A stretch of 50,519 nt of DNA from Bacteroidota bacterium. Lineage in GTDB: Bacteria > Bacteroidota > Ignavibacteria > UBA10030 > SZUA-254. The notes beneath the pieces are model-generated. The model ran no database searches, was not told the DNA's origin, and was given only the letters and a program-made list of their open reading frames with translations. Position numbers and translations under genes: made by a program. Positions 1 to 10,200 of this stretch are shown one piece after another (the first letter of the stretch is position 1; every line of letters begins with the position of its first letter). The stretch covers positions 1 to 50,519 of the forward strand of contig JASEHD010000006.1 of assembly GCA_030019075.1 (NCBI GenBank), given 5' to 3'.

Positions 1-321
1 GTGATGGATAATCTGGCAACACACAAAGCAGCAGCATTATATGAAATGTATCAGCCCGAGGAAGCCAAACGAATATGGGATAGATTTGAATTTATCTATA
101 CACCCAAACATGGAAGTTGGTTAAACATGGCTGAGATTGAACTCAATGTGTTAATGGGACAATGCTTAAATCGAAAAATTAGCACCATAGAAATGATGAA
201 AGAAGAAGTCAACGCTTGGCAAACAAACAGAAATAATAAAAACGCTGTTATCAACTGGCAGTTTACAAATCAACAAGCCAGAATTAAACTTCATAAATTA
301 TATCCGACAATTATTGATTGA
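1..321 (+). CDS. IS630-family transposase, C-terminal part (5' end outside window)
   Basis: This is the C-terminal part of a DDE transposase of the IS630 (Tc1/mariner-like) superfamily. The reading frame is open from the first base, so the beginning lies outside the window and the listed start codon is not real. Visible signs are the DNLATHKA segment, which holds the second catalytic Asp, and the HGSWLNMAEIE segment, which holds the last acidic residue of the triad. The protein ends with a basic C-terminus. The stop codon lies only 12 bases before the hydrogenase start codon, so the element ends between the two genes. The family call is firm; whether the missing part is intact cannot be seen. 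Confidence 0.9.
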   Translation: MMDNLATHKAAALYEMYQPEEAKRIWDRFEFIYTPKHGSWLNMAEIELNVLMGQCLNRKISTIEMMKEEVNAWQTNRNNKNAVINWQFTNQQARIKLHKLYPTIID

Positions 322-332
322 CTTGACACTAG
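1..332 (+). mobile_element. Right end of an IS630-type insertion sequence
   Basis: The transposase stop is followed by a short tail, cttgacactag, and then TATG. IS630 elements insert at TA dinucleotides, so the TA at 333-334 would be the duplicated target. Its A is then the first base of the hydrogenase start codon. The exact terminal repeat cannot be confirmed because the left end is outside the window. Confidence 0.65.
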
Positions 333-333
333 T

Positions 334-1113
334 ATGAAAAAGAAAGTAAAACCAAAACTTGCTGTATGGAAATTTTCGTCATGCGATGGATGCCAATTAA
401 GTATTCTTGATTGCGAGGATGAATTATTCACAATTGCAAGCGTCATCGACATAGCAAATTTTCCTGAGGCATCGCGAGCGGTTAAAAAAGGTCCTTATGA
501 TATATCGTTAGTCGAAGGTTCGATAACCACACCGCATGATGCCGAACGCATCCACAGCATACGTCGACAATCGAAATTGCTCATTACTATTGGTGCATGT
601 GCTACATCGGGTGGTATACAAGCTTTGAGGAATTTTAAGGATGTAAAAGAATTTACTTCTATTGTTTATGCCTCGCCTCAATATATATCAACTTTAAATA
701 AATCGACACCGATATCCGATCATATTAAAGTCGATTTTCAGCTCAGAGGATGTCCGGTTGATAAATATCAGCTCATCGAAGTTATGAACGCATTCTTAAA
801 CTGCCGCAAACCCAACACACCGACGTACAGTGTGTGTATAGAATGTAAAATGCGCGCCATTGTTTGCAGGATGGTTGCCCATGAACAAGTTTGTCTCGGT
901 CCTGTAACCCAAGCCGGTTGCAACGCATTGTGTCCCTCGTATAATCGTGGATGTTTTGGGTGTTTTGGCCCGAAGGAAACATCTAACACATCCTCATTAT
1001 CTGATTTTTTAAGTAAGAAGGGAATGAGTAAACAGGACCTCTTGAGAATTTATCGTGGTATCAATGCATACTCAAAGGAATTCCGATTAGAAAGTGAACG
1101 GCATGAAACTTAA
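334..1113 (+). CDS. NiFe-hydrogenase small subunit (group 3-like, sulfhydrogenase delta type)
   Basis: This is the electron-transferring small subunit of a NiFe hydrogenase. It carries iron-sulfur clusters between the NiFe site of the large subunit and a diaphorase partner. The proximal-cluster motif CDGCQ lies at residues 18-22, a further conserved Cys is in the GACATSGG segment, and a Cys-rich C-terminal part ([18 protein letters not shown]) fits the additional clusters. There is no Tat signal, so it should be cytoplasmic, as in group 3 enzymes. It overlaps the large subunit gene. The usual partner genes (beta and gamma subunits) are not downstream and would lie upstream of the insertion sequence, if present. 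No ribosome-binding site is visible because IS sequence comes right up to the ATG. The subgroup is inferred. Confidence 0.88.
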   Translation: MKKKVKPKLAVWKFSSCDGCQLSILDCEDELFTIASVIDIANFPEASRAVKKGPYDISLVEGSITTPHDAERIHSIRRQSKLLITIGACATSGGIQALRNFKDVKEFTSIVYASPQYISTLNKSTPISDHIKVDFQLRGCPVDKYQLIEVMNAFLNCRKPNTPTYSVCIECKMRAIVCRMVAHEQVCLGPVTQAGCNALCPSYNRGCFGCFGPKETSNTSSLSDFLSKKGMSKQDLLRIYRGINAYSKEFRLESERHET

Positions 1114-2401
1114 AACGGGCAGCAGCAAGATTTTAAAAGTCGATTACCTCGCTCGTGTTGAAGGTGAAGGGGGATTATTGGTAAAAATTAAAGACGATAA
1201 AGTAACGGAGGTAAAGTTTAGGATTTTTGAGCCGCCAAGGTTCTTCGAGGCATTCCTACGGGGGCGTAAATTTATGGAAGCGCCCGATATCACCGCACGC
1301 ATTTGTGGTATTTGTCCTGTTGCATACCAAATGAGTTCATCGCAAGCGATGGAAAATGTTTTGGGTGTCAAGGTAGATGGGCAATTACGAAATCTGCGAC
1401 GATTACTTTACTGCGGCGAGTGGATTGAAAGCCATGCGCTCCACGTTTATATGCTTCATGCACCGGATTTTTTAGGGTTTGAAGATGCTCTCCAAATTGC
1501 ACAAAAGCATCCTGATATAGTCAAGCGTGGATTAGAGATAAAAAAAATCGGAAACATGCTTATGACAATCGTTGGTGGTCGTGAAATTCATCCCATCAAC
1601 CCGCGGGTTGGTGGATTCCATCGTGTTTCGTATGAATCTGAATTGAAATCAATTCTTCAGAAACTAAAGTGGGCTCTCGAAGCATCAATCGAAACAGTAA
1701 AATGGACATCGACATTCAACTTCCCGGATTTTGAGCAAGATTACGAGTTCGTTTCTCTCCGTCATCCAGACGAATATCCGATCACCGATGGGAGACTTGT
1801 CTCGAATAAAGGATTGGATATTTCAATTCAAGAATTTGAGAAACATTTCATCGAAGAACATGTCGAGCATTCAAATGCGCTCCACTCCATTCAGGTAGGC
1901 GGTTACCCTTACCATGTTGGTCCACTCGCTCGCTACAACTTAAACTTCGATCGGCTTCCACTGAAAGCCCAAAAAGCAGCAAAAGCAGCGGGACTTGAGC
2001 GCACTTGCAATAATCCCTTCAAGAGTATCATCGTTCGAAGTGTTGAGTTGGTTTTTGCATGTGAGGAAGCGATCAGGTTAATTCAAGAATACCAGAGACC
2101 AGAGAAACCTTTTATTGAAATCCATCCAAAAGCCGGCACGGGACACGGTTGTACTGAAGCGCCGCGCGGAATTCTCTATCACCGCTACTGGCTTGACTAT
2201 GAGGGGACGATTCTTGATGCAAAGATAGTGCCGCCCACATCTCAGAACCAAAAGATGATTGAGCGAGATATATTCCACTATGTCCAGAAAAATCTTAAGT
2301 TACCTGAGGAAAAACTCGCATGGCAGTGCGAACAGACCATCCGTAATTATGATCCGTGTATCTCGTGTGCAACCCATTTTTTAAAACTGAAAATTGAATA
2401 G
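1103..2401 (+). CDS. NiFe-hydrogenase large (catalytic) subunit, group 3-like
   Basis: This is the catalytic subunit that holds the NiFe centre and splits or forms H2. Both nickel-binding motifs are present: RICGICP near residue 65 and DPCISCATH close to the C-terminus. Seven residues (FLKLKIE) follow the last His, as expected for a precursor cut by a hydrogenase maturation endopeptidase; that protease is not in the window. I chose the ATG at 1103. The track's GTG at 1094 adds three residues and has no better support. The gene overlaps the small-subunit gene by 11 bases, so the two are translationally coupled. No hyp maturation genes are present here. Confidence 0.9.
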   Translation: MKLKTGSSKILKVDYLARVEGEGGLLVKIKDDKVTEVKFRIFEPPRFFEAFLRGRKFMEAPDITARICGICPVAYQMSSSQAMENVLGVKVDGQLRNLRRLLYCGEWIESHALHVYMLHAPDFLGFEDALQIAQKHPDIVKRGLEIKKIGNMLMTIVGGREIHPINPRVGGFHRVSYESELKSILQKLKWALEASIETVKWTSTFNFPDFEQDYEFVSLRHPDEYPITDGRLVSNKGLDISIQEFEKHFIEEHVEHSNALHSIQVGGYPYHVGPLARYNLNFDRLPLKAQKAAKAAGLERTCNNPFKSIIVRSVELVFACEEAIRLIQEYQRPEKPFIEIHPKAGTGHGCTEAPRGILYHRYWLDYEGTILDAKIVPPTSQNQKMIERDIFHYVQKNLKLPEEKLAWQCEQTIRNYDPCISCATHFLKLKIE

Positions 2402-2501
2402 GATCATATCTCAACTTGATTTTCATTTAAAAGTTTCGTTATTTACTAATGTCAATAATTAAATAACAACTGTTTCGTAAAACAAACATTGGAGGTCAAT
2501 T

Positions 2502-2993
2502 ATGGCAACATCAAAGCTTGTTCAATACCTTGATTCAACGGGAGTTTCATATCTATTTCTCAGTCATGTTCCAGCGTTTTCTGCTCACGAGGTAGCGGCT
2601 GTAACGCATGTGCCGGATAAAGATCTGGCTAAAACACTCGTCGTAAAAGCTGACAGTAATCATTGGCTTGCAGTATTGCGTGCAGATCACCGTCTAAATG
2701 ATCGTTCGCTAAAAAAAGCTCTCGGTGTAAAACATGTACAACTTCTATCTGAAGAAGAGCTTTCATCGCTGTTCCCAGATTGTGAAGTTGGAGCTATGCC
2801 GCCGTTTGGGAATCTTTATTCAATTCCTGTTGTCGTGGATAAATTTCTTACCAACGATGATGAGATTGTGTTTAATGCGTGTACGCACACGGAATCAATC
2901 AAGATGAAATACAAAGATTTCGAGAATTTGGTAAAGCCGCAGATTGCAGAATTTGCTGAACCACCACACTCAACTGAGGATCGTGAATGGTAA
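2502..2993 (+). CDS. YbaK/EbsC-type aminoacyl-tRNA deacylase
   Basis: This 163-residue protein belongs to the YbaK/ProX editing family, which hydrolyses mischarged tRNAs such as Ala-tRNA(Pro) or Cys-tRNA(Pro). The family pattern is visible in the KTLVVKADSNHWLAVL segment, with its conserved Lys, and in the GAMPPFGNL segment that shapes the substrate pocket. A GGAGG ribosome-binding site lies seven bases ahead of the ATG. It is a free-standing editing domain, not part of a prolyl-tRNA synthetase. The FmdB-like gene starts 12 bases downstream, so the two are probably co-transcribed. The exact tRNA substrate cannot be read from the sequence. Confidence 0.85.
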   Translation: MATSKLVQYLDSTGVSYLFLSHVPAFSAHEVAAVTHVPDKDLAKTLVVKADSNHWLAVLRADHRLNDRSLKKALGVKHVQLLSEEELSSLFPDCEVGAMPPFGNLYSIPVVVDKFLTNDDEIVFNACTHTESIKMKYKDFENLVKPQIAEFAEPPHSTEDREW

Positions 2994-3005
2994 GGAGAAA
3001 ATCTT

Positions 3006-3173
3006 ATGCCCACTTATGAATATCATTGTTTAAATTGCGATAAGATTTTTACGCTGCAGCTTTCATTCGAAGAGTACGAAAAAAAGAAAACACCCGATTG
3101 TATTTATTGCCAGAGTAAGAATGTCAAGCAAATACTGTCGGGTGTTTCTGTCGTTACTTCGAAGAAAAGTTAA
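3006..3173 (+). CDS. FmdB-family zinc-ribbon protein
   Basis: This small gene of 55 codons is absent from the ORF track because of its length. The product begins MPTYEYHCLNC and has two CxxC pairs (CLNC and CIYC), forming the zinc ribbon of the FmdB/CxxC_CxxC_SSSS regulatory-protein family. It ends in a short basic Ser/Lys tail. A strong AAGGAG site sits eight bases before the ATG. It follows the YbaK-like gene by 12 bases. Members of this family are proposed to be regulators, but their biochemical role is poorly known, so no function is claimed. Confidence 0.88.
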   Translation: MPTYEYHCLNCDKIFTLQLSFEEYEKKKTPDCIYCQSKNVKQILSGVSVVTSKKS

Positions 3174-3199
3174 ATCGCACACAAATAAATTTTGAACTT

Positions 3200-3931
3200 C
3201 TACAATATTACTTTAGTCGTAAGTGCAAAACCAAAGTCGCGCGAGTTTGCAAGCCCCTTAGCGATTTCATTCTGTAAATAAATACTGCTGCCGAGATGTG
3301 CGCCGAGGAAAATACTCACCGCAAACTCGCTTTGCGTTATCCGTTGTCCTGCAGAACTGCTGCTTTGCACGCTGGCATACTCTCCTCCGATTCCAATTAT
3401 GCCGCTCTCGTTGAAATTATAAAATAATCCCGTGTGTCCGCCGATTGCGATATCTTTTTCTTCAAATACGAAACTTGCAGTGGGATGAAGAACGTAAGTA
3501 ATCTCGGTGTTTTGGAAAATGTTCGGCAATGAGATTGTTAACTCATTTTCAGTGCCGTTGAAAAGTCCGCGATGCTCAGCTATTACATCCAGTGTATAAT
3601 CCTGCACATTTGACGAGTACAGATTGTATACGCCGCGTAGACTGTATGAATCGAGCTTGAAATCGTTGCGTGGTTTTTCACCCGAGCCGAGACTGATTTG
3701 AAGTGATAAATTCTGTGCAGCGCCGTAATATAAATTTCCATTGGAGAAAAACATATCATTCTGTGGATTGCTCATGCTGTTGAATGAATATTCGGCATTC
3801 AAGTCAAGAACGAGAGATTTATAAGGATAAACCATTGACCCCTTCCTCAAAAAGAGATAGGTATCGAAGCAGGGATAAGCATTAGTCGGAAGCAGCGAGA
3901 GAAGTACAACGATGAAAATAATTTTTTTCAT
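3200..3931 (-). CDS. Outer membrane beta-barrel-like protein of unknown function
   Basis: I do not recognise a named family. The 243-residue product has a clear signal peptide (MKKIIFIVVLLSLLPTNAYP). The rest is rich in alternating aromatic and polar residues, in repeated strands such as LNAEYSFNSMSN and LSLQISLGSGE, as in small outer membrane barrels. Its start lies 12 bases after the nikR stop on the same strand, so it is probably expressed with nikR and may be nickel-regulated. A role in passage of nickel or its complexes across the outer membrane is only a guess from this context. The gene converges on the FmdB gene with 26 bases between the stops. Confidence 0.6.
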   Translation of the reverse strand: MKKIIFIVVLLSLLPTNAYPCFDTYLFLRKGSMVYPYKSLVLDLNAEYSFNSMSNPQNDMFFSNGNLYYGAAQNLSLQISLGSGEKPRNDFKLDSYSLRGVYNLYSSNVQDYTLDVIAEHRGLFNGTENELTISLPNIFQNTEITYVLHPTASFVFEEKDIAIGGHTGLFYNFNESGIIGIGGEYASVQSSSSAGQRITQSEFAVSIFLGAHLGSSIYLQNEIAKGLANSRDFGFALTTKVIL

Positions 3932-3943
3932 GAAAAGTTCCTT

Positions 3944-4387
3944 TCAATTATGGTGATGATTTATTGTTTGTGGATTTTTCGTTAGCGATGTTGTCAGCGT
4001 CAGTTTGCCGTGCTTTACACCTTTAAAACTTAAAAGTTTTTCGGAAATCTTTTTCAAAGTTCCGGCTTCACCGCGAAGAAGAATCACCTCGAAGCAATGG
4101 TCGTGGTCAAGATGAACGTGACTTGTCGAGATAATATTCCGATAGTAATCGTGTTGGAGGTTGGCAAGACTTTTTTCCAGCTCCCGTTTGTGATGATCAT
4201 AAATGTAGACAAGCGCGCCGAAGACTTCTCCGGTAGATTCCTGTATGTTTTCTTCTACCAGTTTGTCTCGTACTATATCGCGGATCGCCTCTGAGCGGTT
4301 AGTGTACCCTTTTTTGCCAATAAGCTTATCGAATTTTGCAAGGAGTGATTTCTCCATCGAAACACCGAAACGAATGAGTTTTTGCAT
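3944..4387 (-). CDS. nikR: Nickel-responsive transcriptional regulator NikR
   Basis: This is a ribbon-helix-helix repressor with a C-terminal ACT-like nickel-sensing domain. The N-terminus MQKLIRFGVSMEKSLL is typical of NikR, so I place the start at 4387, not at the track's 4438, which would add 17 atypical residues. The high-affinity nickel ligands are visible as His79, His90, His92 and Cys98, matching His76, His87, His89 and Cys95 of E. coli NikR with a constant offset of three. It ends in a His-rich tail (NHHHN). The outer membrane protein gene follows by 12 bases. The gene lies about 1.5 kb from a nickel hydrogenase. A palindrome overlaps its own promoter, which suggests autoregulation. 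Confidence 0.92.
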   Translation of the reverse strand: MQKLIRFGVSMEKSLLAKFDKLIGKKGYTNRSEAIRDIVRDKLVEENIQESTGEVFGALVYIYDHHKRELEKSLANLQHDYYRNIISTSHVHLDHDHCFEVILLRGEAGTLKKISEKLLSFKGVKHGKLTLTTSLTKNPQTINHHHN

Positions 4388-4392
4388 AATGT

Positions 4393-4419
4393 GTGCTACT
4401 TTTTTAAAAAATATAGCAC
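4393..4419. promoter_or_regulatory. Palindromic operator candidate for NikR
   Basis: GTGCTA and TAGCAC form a perfect inverted repeat separated by 15 bases (centre-to-centre 21 bp, two helical turns). It ends six bases before the nikR start codon and covers the predicted -10 box. The layout resembles the GTGTTAC-N14-GTAACAC type of NikR site known from some other bacteria, but the assignment is inference. Confidence 0.55.
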
Positions 4420-4438
4420 GATAAAATGACAAAAGCAA
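4410..4438 (-). promoter_or_regulatory. Predicted nikR promoter
   Basis: On the minus strand, TTGCTT (4438-4433) and TATATT (4415-4410) are separated by 17 bases, a sigma70-like arrangement. The -10 box lies inside the palindrome, so a bound repressor would block the polymerase. The leader would be only about 15-20 bases and shows no Shine-Dalgarno site. Confidence 0.5.
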
Positions 4439-4526
4439 ATCACTACTGCATTTAAATACCTTCTGCTTGGGAACGTTCTTGCAATGTAGTTCGCAAAGCG
4501 GACTTTGGGAACAAGAGCCAAAATAA

Positions 4527-4566
4527 AAAACCCGGCAGGTTCAACCACGAACCTATCGGGCTTTTT
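4527..4566 (-). terminator. Rho-independent terminator after the M28 peptidase gene
   Basis: CCCG-gc-AGGTTC pairs with GAACCT-at-CGGG around a six-base loop. It is flanked by six A residues on the left and by CTTTTT on the right, so it could work in both directions. Its position downstream of the minus-strand peptidase gene suggests that this is its main use. The remaining bases between 4439 and 4652 show nothing else. Confidence 0.8.
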
Positions 4567-4652
4567 GCTTTGTGTATCGTATTAGTCTTATTTCCGTCTA
4601 AGGCGGACCATAAAACATTGTTGAACTTTCCCGAGTATTAGGACATTTATCC

Positions 4653-7019
4653 TTATCGCACTAAGATCATTTTCTTCACATCTGTAAATGATGAACCTGT
4701 CGAAGCACCGGCGGTTAGTTTGTAAAAATAAACACTGCTCGAAACTTGGCTACCGAAGTTATCGCTGCCGTCCCATAATACTTCGTAATAGCCGGCTTCT
4801 TGTAATTCATCTACAAGCTTTTTTACTTCCTGCCCGAAAATATTGTAAATCTTTATCTCGACCCTGTTGGATTGTGGAAGCTGGTATTTTATTAGCGTGC
4901 TTGGATTAAATGGATTTGGGTAATTTTGATTTAATGAAAAATGTAATTCATTCGTGCTAATATTTTTGATATCTACTGGATCAACAGTTTTAGCAAGTTC
5001 AGCCACCGAAGCAAGCATAAGTTGTGCACCTTTTTGAATTAAACTTGGATAAAGTTTATCGTAAGTATCGTTTACTGTATGGTAATACGGGTCGGCGCCG
5101 CCCCAGATTTCTTCCGGAGTTCCTTCGGCAATATCGAGTGCATCATAACCGGCTAATGCAAATGGACCGTAATCGCTTGCACCGGTATTATCAATTATGG
5201 CGTCTAAATTTAGTCCGATGTTATATCTTTGATTATACACTATTGCAGAATCGACTAAACGGTTTAGCGTCTGATAACTGCCAACTATCAATCGAGAAGT
5301 ATCAGAAGTTGTTGGATAACCAATCATATCGCCATTGACTACAACAATGATATTTCTCCCCTCATCACGAGCTTTAAATGCATAGTAGTCGCTGCCAAAC
5401 ATTCCCAACTCTTCCCCTGAGACTGCTAAAAATTTAATTGTATTTTCGAATTGATAATTTTTACACAACCGTGCGGCTTCCATAACGGCAGCAGTTCCAG
5501 TTCCGTTATCATTTGCACCGGGCGCAGCTACATAAGGTTGGTTGCTATACGAATCGTAGTGTGCTACAATTATACATTCTTTTTCTGGCGACACTGTTCC
5601 GGGTATAGCGGCAACGATGTTGCTCGAAGTATGAATATACAGCGGTGGAAGTGAAGCTGTCCGACGCAGCCAGTTTAATCCTCCGTTAGTAGATTTATAA
5701 AGATTAGCCGAAACTCCACAAACTGAAATAAGATTATTTGATAAAGCTTTTATGTTAGTTAGTTTTGCCCTCCAACCCTGATGATTATACTGGATAAACC
5801 AATTATCTCCACCATTAGTGGTTTTGAAAATAATTCCTGCATAATCTACAAACCATCCAGTCAATGAATCTATAAATGATACACCTCTAAGAATAGAGTC
5901 AGCCAAGGTTGGTGGATTTATCTTAATCCAATTTGTACCACCATTAGTTGTTTTAAGTATAGATTTACCATCGCCGACTATCCAGCCTTTTTGATTATCA
6001 ATAAAATTAACTGCTCGCAAGTATCGTATAAGTCCCAAGGGTTCACTTTGTACATCCCAATTTAACCCGCCGTCTATTGTATGTAATATAGTTGAATTTG
6101 TACCGACCGTCCATGCATTTAAGTTATCTACAAATTGTAATTCACGTAATATTTGTGTCGTTCCTGAAGAAATGCTCGACCAATTTGTGCCGCCGTTCGT
6201 TGTTCTTAAGATTATTCCACTTGCACCAGCGATTAACCCGAGTTGATCGTTTACAAAGTTGATATCATATAATGCTGCGTTTACATTGCTTGCCTGTGCA
6301 TTCCATGTTGTACCGCCGTCAGTAGTTTCCCGGATTATACCATTATTACCAACCGCCCAACCAGTTAAATTATTTACAAAATCAACCCCGAATAAATGCT
6401 CCGAGGTACCACTTGTTTGTGTAATCCACGATTCGCCGCCATCCGTAGTTTTTACGATCATCCCGTTGTTGCCAACTAACCAGCCCGTATTTTCATTTAC
6501 GAAATCAATGTCGTAGATAGTAGCAGTGTGTATTCCAAAAGTGTAAGTATCATATTCAACTTGTAAGCCCCAGCGTGCAAGCTGATTGTAGATATAAACT
6601 CCAGCCGAATCCTGTTGCGGCGTGTATTCGTAACGAGTTCCAAAATTTTGAAGGTCTAATATAATTTTTCTCAATGTGTCAGTTGATACATTGTTTACCA
6701 AAGATTGGATAATAGGGTTTGCCGTTCCTGCTTGTTTGCTAACTTGAGGTGTATGAAAGATAGTCTTGGGAACACTTAATACTTTCAATTGATAATCATT
6801 GAAACGGAGGAAGTAAAAATCGCGCGCCGAAATATCTGCCACTACTTTACCATCGGTTTGAGAAATAATACGAAGAGGGGAAATAAACTCTTGCAGTGCT
6901 TCAATACTTTGTTCGGCATTGAGAGTCATTTCTACATTAAAGAAATTTTTATCCTGACTAAAAATTGTAGATGCGATTAGACTAATTATGAAAATTATAG
7001 AGAAAAACCGTACAAACAT
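4653..7019 (-). CDS. Secreted M28-family metallopeptidase with an inserted seven-bladed YCF48-like propeller and T9SS tail
   Basis: This 788-residue exported protein has a signal peptide (1-22) and a pro-region. The start of an M28 aminopeptidase fold (about 120-160, FGTRYEYTPQQD) is followed by seven tandem YCF48/BNR-like blades (about 164-455), each carrying a variant of GW-VG-G-I--TTDGG--W. The catalytic zinc core then resumes: His487 in AHYDS, Asp504 in GANDNGTG, the EE pair at 536-537 and Asp564. The last 90 residues form a T9SS sorting domain (NYPNPFNPST, ending KKMILVR). It probably cleaves peptides at the cell surface or outside the cell. The propeller inside the peptidase fold is unusual and probably serves for binding. 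The substrate is unknown. Confidence 0.88.
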   Translation of the reverse strand: MFVRFFSIIFIISLIASTIFSQDKNFFNVEMTLNAEQSIEALQEFISPLRIISQTDGKVVADISARDFYFLRFNDYQLKVLSVPKTIFHTPQVSKQAGTANPIIQSLVNNVSTDTLRKIILDLQNFGTRYEYTPQQDSAGVYIYNQLARWGLQVEYDTYTFGIHTATIYDIDFVNENTGWLVGNNGMIVKTTDGGESWITQTSGTSEHLFGVDFVNNLTGWAVGNNGIIRETTDGGTTWNAQASNVNAALYDINFVNDQLGLIAGASGIILRTTNGGTNWSSISSGTTQILRELQFVDNLNAWTVGTNSTILHTIDGGLNWDVQSEPLGLIRYLRAVNFIDNQKGWIVGDGKSILKTTNGGTNWIKINPPTLADSILRGVSFIDSLTGWFVDYAGIIFKTTNGGDNWFIQYNHQGWRAKLTNIKALSNNLISVCGVSANLYKSTNGGLNWLRRTASLPPLYIHTSSNIVAAIPGTVSPEKECIIVAHYDSYSNQPYVAAPGANDNGTGTAAVMEAARLCKNYQFENTIKFLAVSGEELGMFGSDYYAFKARDEGRNIIVVVNGDMIGYPTTSDTSRLIVGSYQTLNRLVDSAIVYNQRYNIGLNLDAIIDNTGASDYGPFALAGYDALDIAEGTPEEIWGGADPYYHTVNDTYDKLYPSLIQKGAQLMLASVAELAKTVDPVDIKNISTNELHFSLNQNYPNPFNPSTLIKYQLPQSNRVEIKIYNIFGQEVKKLVDELQEAGYYEVLWDGSDNFGSQVSSSVYFYKLTAGASTGSSFTDVKKMILVR

Positions 7020-7229
7020 AAGCGATCCATTTAGATTGTTTCGTGTTAACTTATTGAAAGTTACTACTTCAATAACTGAAACGCAAACTCATTAATTAAT
7101 GTTTGTTAGTTTTTTTCTTATATTCGGATAATGATGGCTCAAACATCATACGACCCAAAAACGAATTTAGGTTTCCCCGATCTAAACTCGAAAATGAGAA
7201 TAATTATTCACCATAAAAGGAGAAAACCC

Positions 7230-10200
7230 TTGAGATCGATATTTTTTGTTATCCTAATGATTTTGGCTGCAAAATTTTTAACTTACAGCCAGACAAATGT
7301 CGATAAGCTTGTCAGCACACTCGACTCGCTTGGAACAGTTTCGTTCAACAACTGGAAAGTAAGTCCCGATTTGAAACAGGCAATCACAGGTGATCCGACA
7401 AAACCGGGGTATGACGATTCAAAATGGGGGAACATAAAACTTAATCAACTTATTTATCCTGATTCATGCTGGATAAGAAAAGAGATTATATTGCCAGATC
7501 AAATTCTCGGACAGCCAGTGGGCGGTGTAGTAAAGTTCCTTGTATCGGTGGACGATTATGGATTTCTATGGATAAACGGCGAGAGTAAAGGACATTTCCC
7601 TTGGGACGGTGCGTTTGAATTGACAAATGATGCAAAACCGGGACAGAAATTTCTTCTTGCTATCAAAGCAATTAACACTGGTGGTCCCTTACGACTACTG
7701 CGCGCAGAATTTGAGATGGAAGCCACAAAACCATTCAGCCGGATGATCGGTGATTTTGCAATAAGCTTAAGAGTTGGACAAAAGTTACTGAGCTTTGATA
7801 CATACCAGACAAATGCACGCAGGAAACAAGACCCTGGCATTGATAATTCTAAAATGGATAGGGAGGAAAAAATACGCTTAAATAACCTGTTACAAAATTC
7901 AGTAACTGAAGTTGATGTATCGGCTTTGAAATCAGGTTCGCTGGATAAATTTTCGACTTCGATAGATAAGGTTCGCACACAGTTAAAACCAGTCAGTGAA
8001 TTTGCTAAAAGGTATACACTTTTTTTCGATGCCAATGCTCACATAGATGCGGCATGGCTCTGGCGGGAACGGGAAACAATCGAAGTTTGTAAAAATACTT
8101 TTACATCGGTTCTTAACATGATGGACTCGCGACCCGATTTTACATACACGCAAAGCTCGGCTGCTTATTATGATTGGATGGAAAAACTTTATCCCGGCGT
8201 GTTCAAACGAATTGTTCCTCGAGTCAAAGATGGTCGCTGGGAATTAATAGGCGGTATGTGGATTGAGCCCGATTGTAATTTACCGAGCGGTGAGTCATGG
8301 ATGAGGCAGCTGCTTTACGCAAAACGGTACTTCAAAGAAAAATTCGGTGTCGATGTGAAAATTGGATGGAATCCTGATTCGTTCGGTTATAACTGGAACA
8401 TGCCGCAGTTTTATGTAAATGCCGGCATTGATGCCTTCGTTACGCAGAAGATCGGATGGAATGAAACGAACGTATTCCCTCATCGTGCATTTTGGTGGGA
8501 AAGCCCTGACGGCTCACGAATACTTAGTTATTTCCCGTTCGATTATGTAAATACCGTTGATGACCCTTACAGGTTGGTGGATTGGGCTCGGCAGTTTGAT
8601 GCTAATACCGGTTTTACCAAAATGATGATCCTCTTTGGCGTCGGTGACCATGGTGGTGGACCATCCGATGACATGATTGATCGAATTGAACATCTAAAAA
8701 CCCTCGACATCTATCCTACTATAGAATACGGAACCACTGCACAATACCTTGATTGGCTGAAGAGACAAGATTTATCATCGCTTCCGGTCTGGAAAGATGA
8801 ACTATATCTTGAATATCATCAAGGAACATTCACTACGCAGGCAAAAACAAAGGAATGGAATCGGAAAAGTGAAGTGCTTCTGACAAATGTAGAAAAATTT
8901 TCCTCTCTCTCATCGATGTTTGGAGGAAATTACAATTCAAATAACATCGAAGAGGCATGGAAGAATGTGCTCTTCAATCAATTTCACGATATTCTCCCTG
9001 GCTCCAGTATACACGAAGTATATGTAGACGCACCCGAGCGGTACGAACAAGCAGGGGCAATTGGTTTGTACGAGCTGAAGAAAGCATTGATATATCTATC
9101 AAATCAAATCAACACGGCAATCATTAAGAAAGGTGAGCCAATTATTGTATTCAATCCGTTGCCATGGGAACGGACCAACATTGCAACACTTCAACTTCCT
9201 GAAGCAGATTATAACGATTACAGTATCTTCGATGTAAGTGGAAAAGAAATCCCATCTCAAATCATACAAAAAGATAGGTATCATCGAGACATAATATTCA
9301 CAGCCGAAAATATTCCTTCGCTTGGATATAAACTTTTTGAATTAAGAAAACAAAAATCAGCGGCAGTTTCAAAGAATTTTTCCGCTGCCCAAGCTTTGTT
9401 AGAAAATGAATTCTTCACTGTCATTTTAGACCCGGCAACCGGCTGGGTAACAAGCATCGTGGATAAACGAAACGGAAGAGAAATACTTTCCGGCTTAGGC
9501 AATGAACTACAAATGTTGGAAGACAAGCCCTCTGCCTGGGATGCATGGAACATTGGACTGACGGGCAAGCAATTTCCTACATCGCTGCGAAAAATTGAAG
9601 TTATTGAAAACGGTCCAGTCCGTGCAACACTACGCATTACGAGAGATTATTTAAAACCCGGCGTTAAAAAAGAAGCACCCACGCAAGATTACCCAAGCAC
9701 CTTCTTCACTCAGGAGATATCCTTGTATGATGGAATTGATTACATAGATTTCAAAACAGATGTCGATTGGTGGGAAGAAAAAACAATGCTTAAGGTTGCA
9801 TTCCCGATATCTGTAAAAAACACTTTTGCCACATACGAGATTCCATACGGTACAATTCAACGCTCTACACAATGGCGCGATAGCTGGGATAGCGCTAAAG
9901 TTGAAGTGCCGGCACTTCGCTGGGCGGATCTTTCACAACATGATTATGGTGTTAGCTTGTTAAACAATTCTAAATACGGTTACGACATCAAAGATAATAT
10001 TATAAGACTTTCATTGCTGCGTTCACCAAAATGGCCCGACCCAATGGCAGACAGAGGAAAGCATTCTATCAGCTATGCACTTTTTCCACACGCTGATCAA
10101 TGGCATCAGGCAAAAACTGTATATCGTGGATATGAATATAATTATCCACTCTTGGCTTTCAGAAGCAACAAACACAAAGGCAAGCTTCCAGCAAAACATT

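Noticed and set aside
323-352. TTGACA at the end of the insertion sequence as an outward promoter for the hydrogenase genes
   Set aside because: The best -10 match (TAAAAC at 347-352) would start transcription inside the gene, beyond its start codon.
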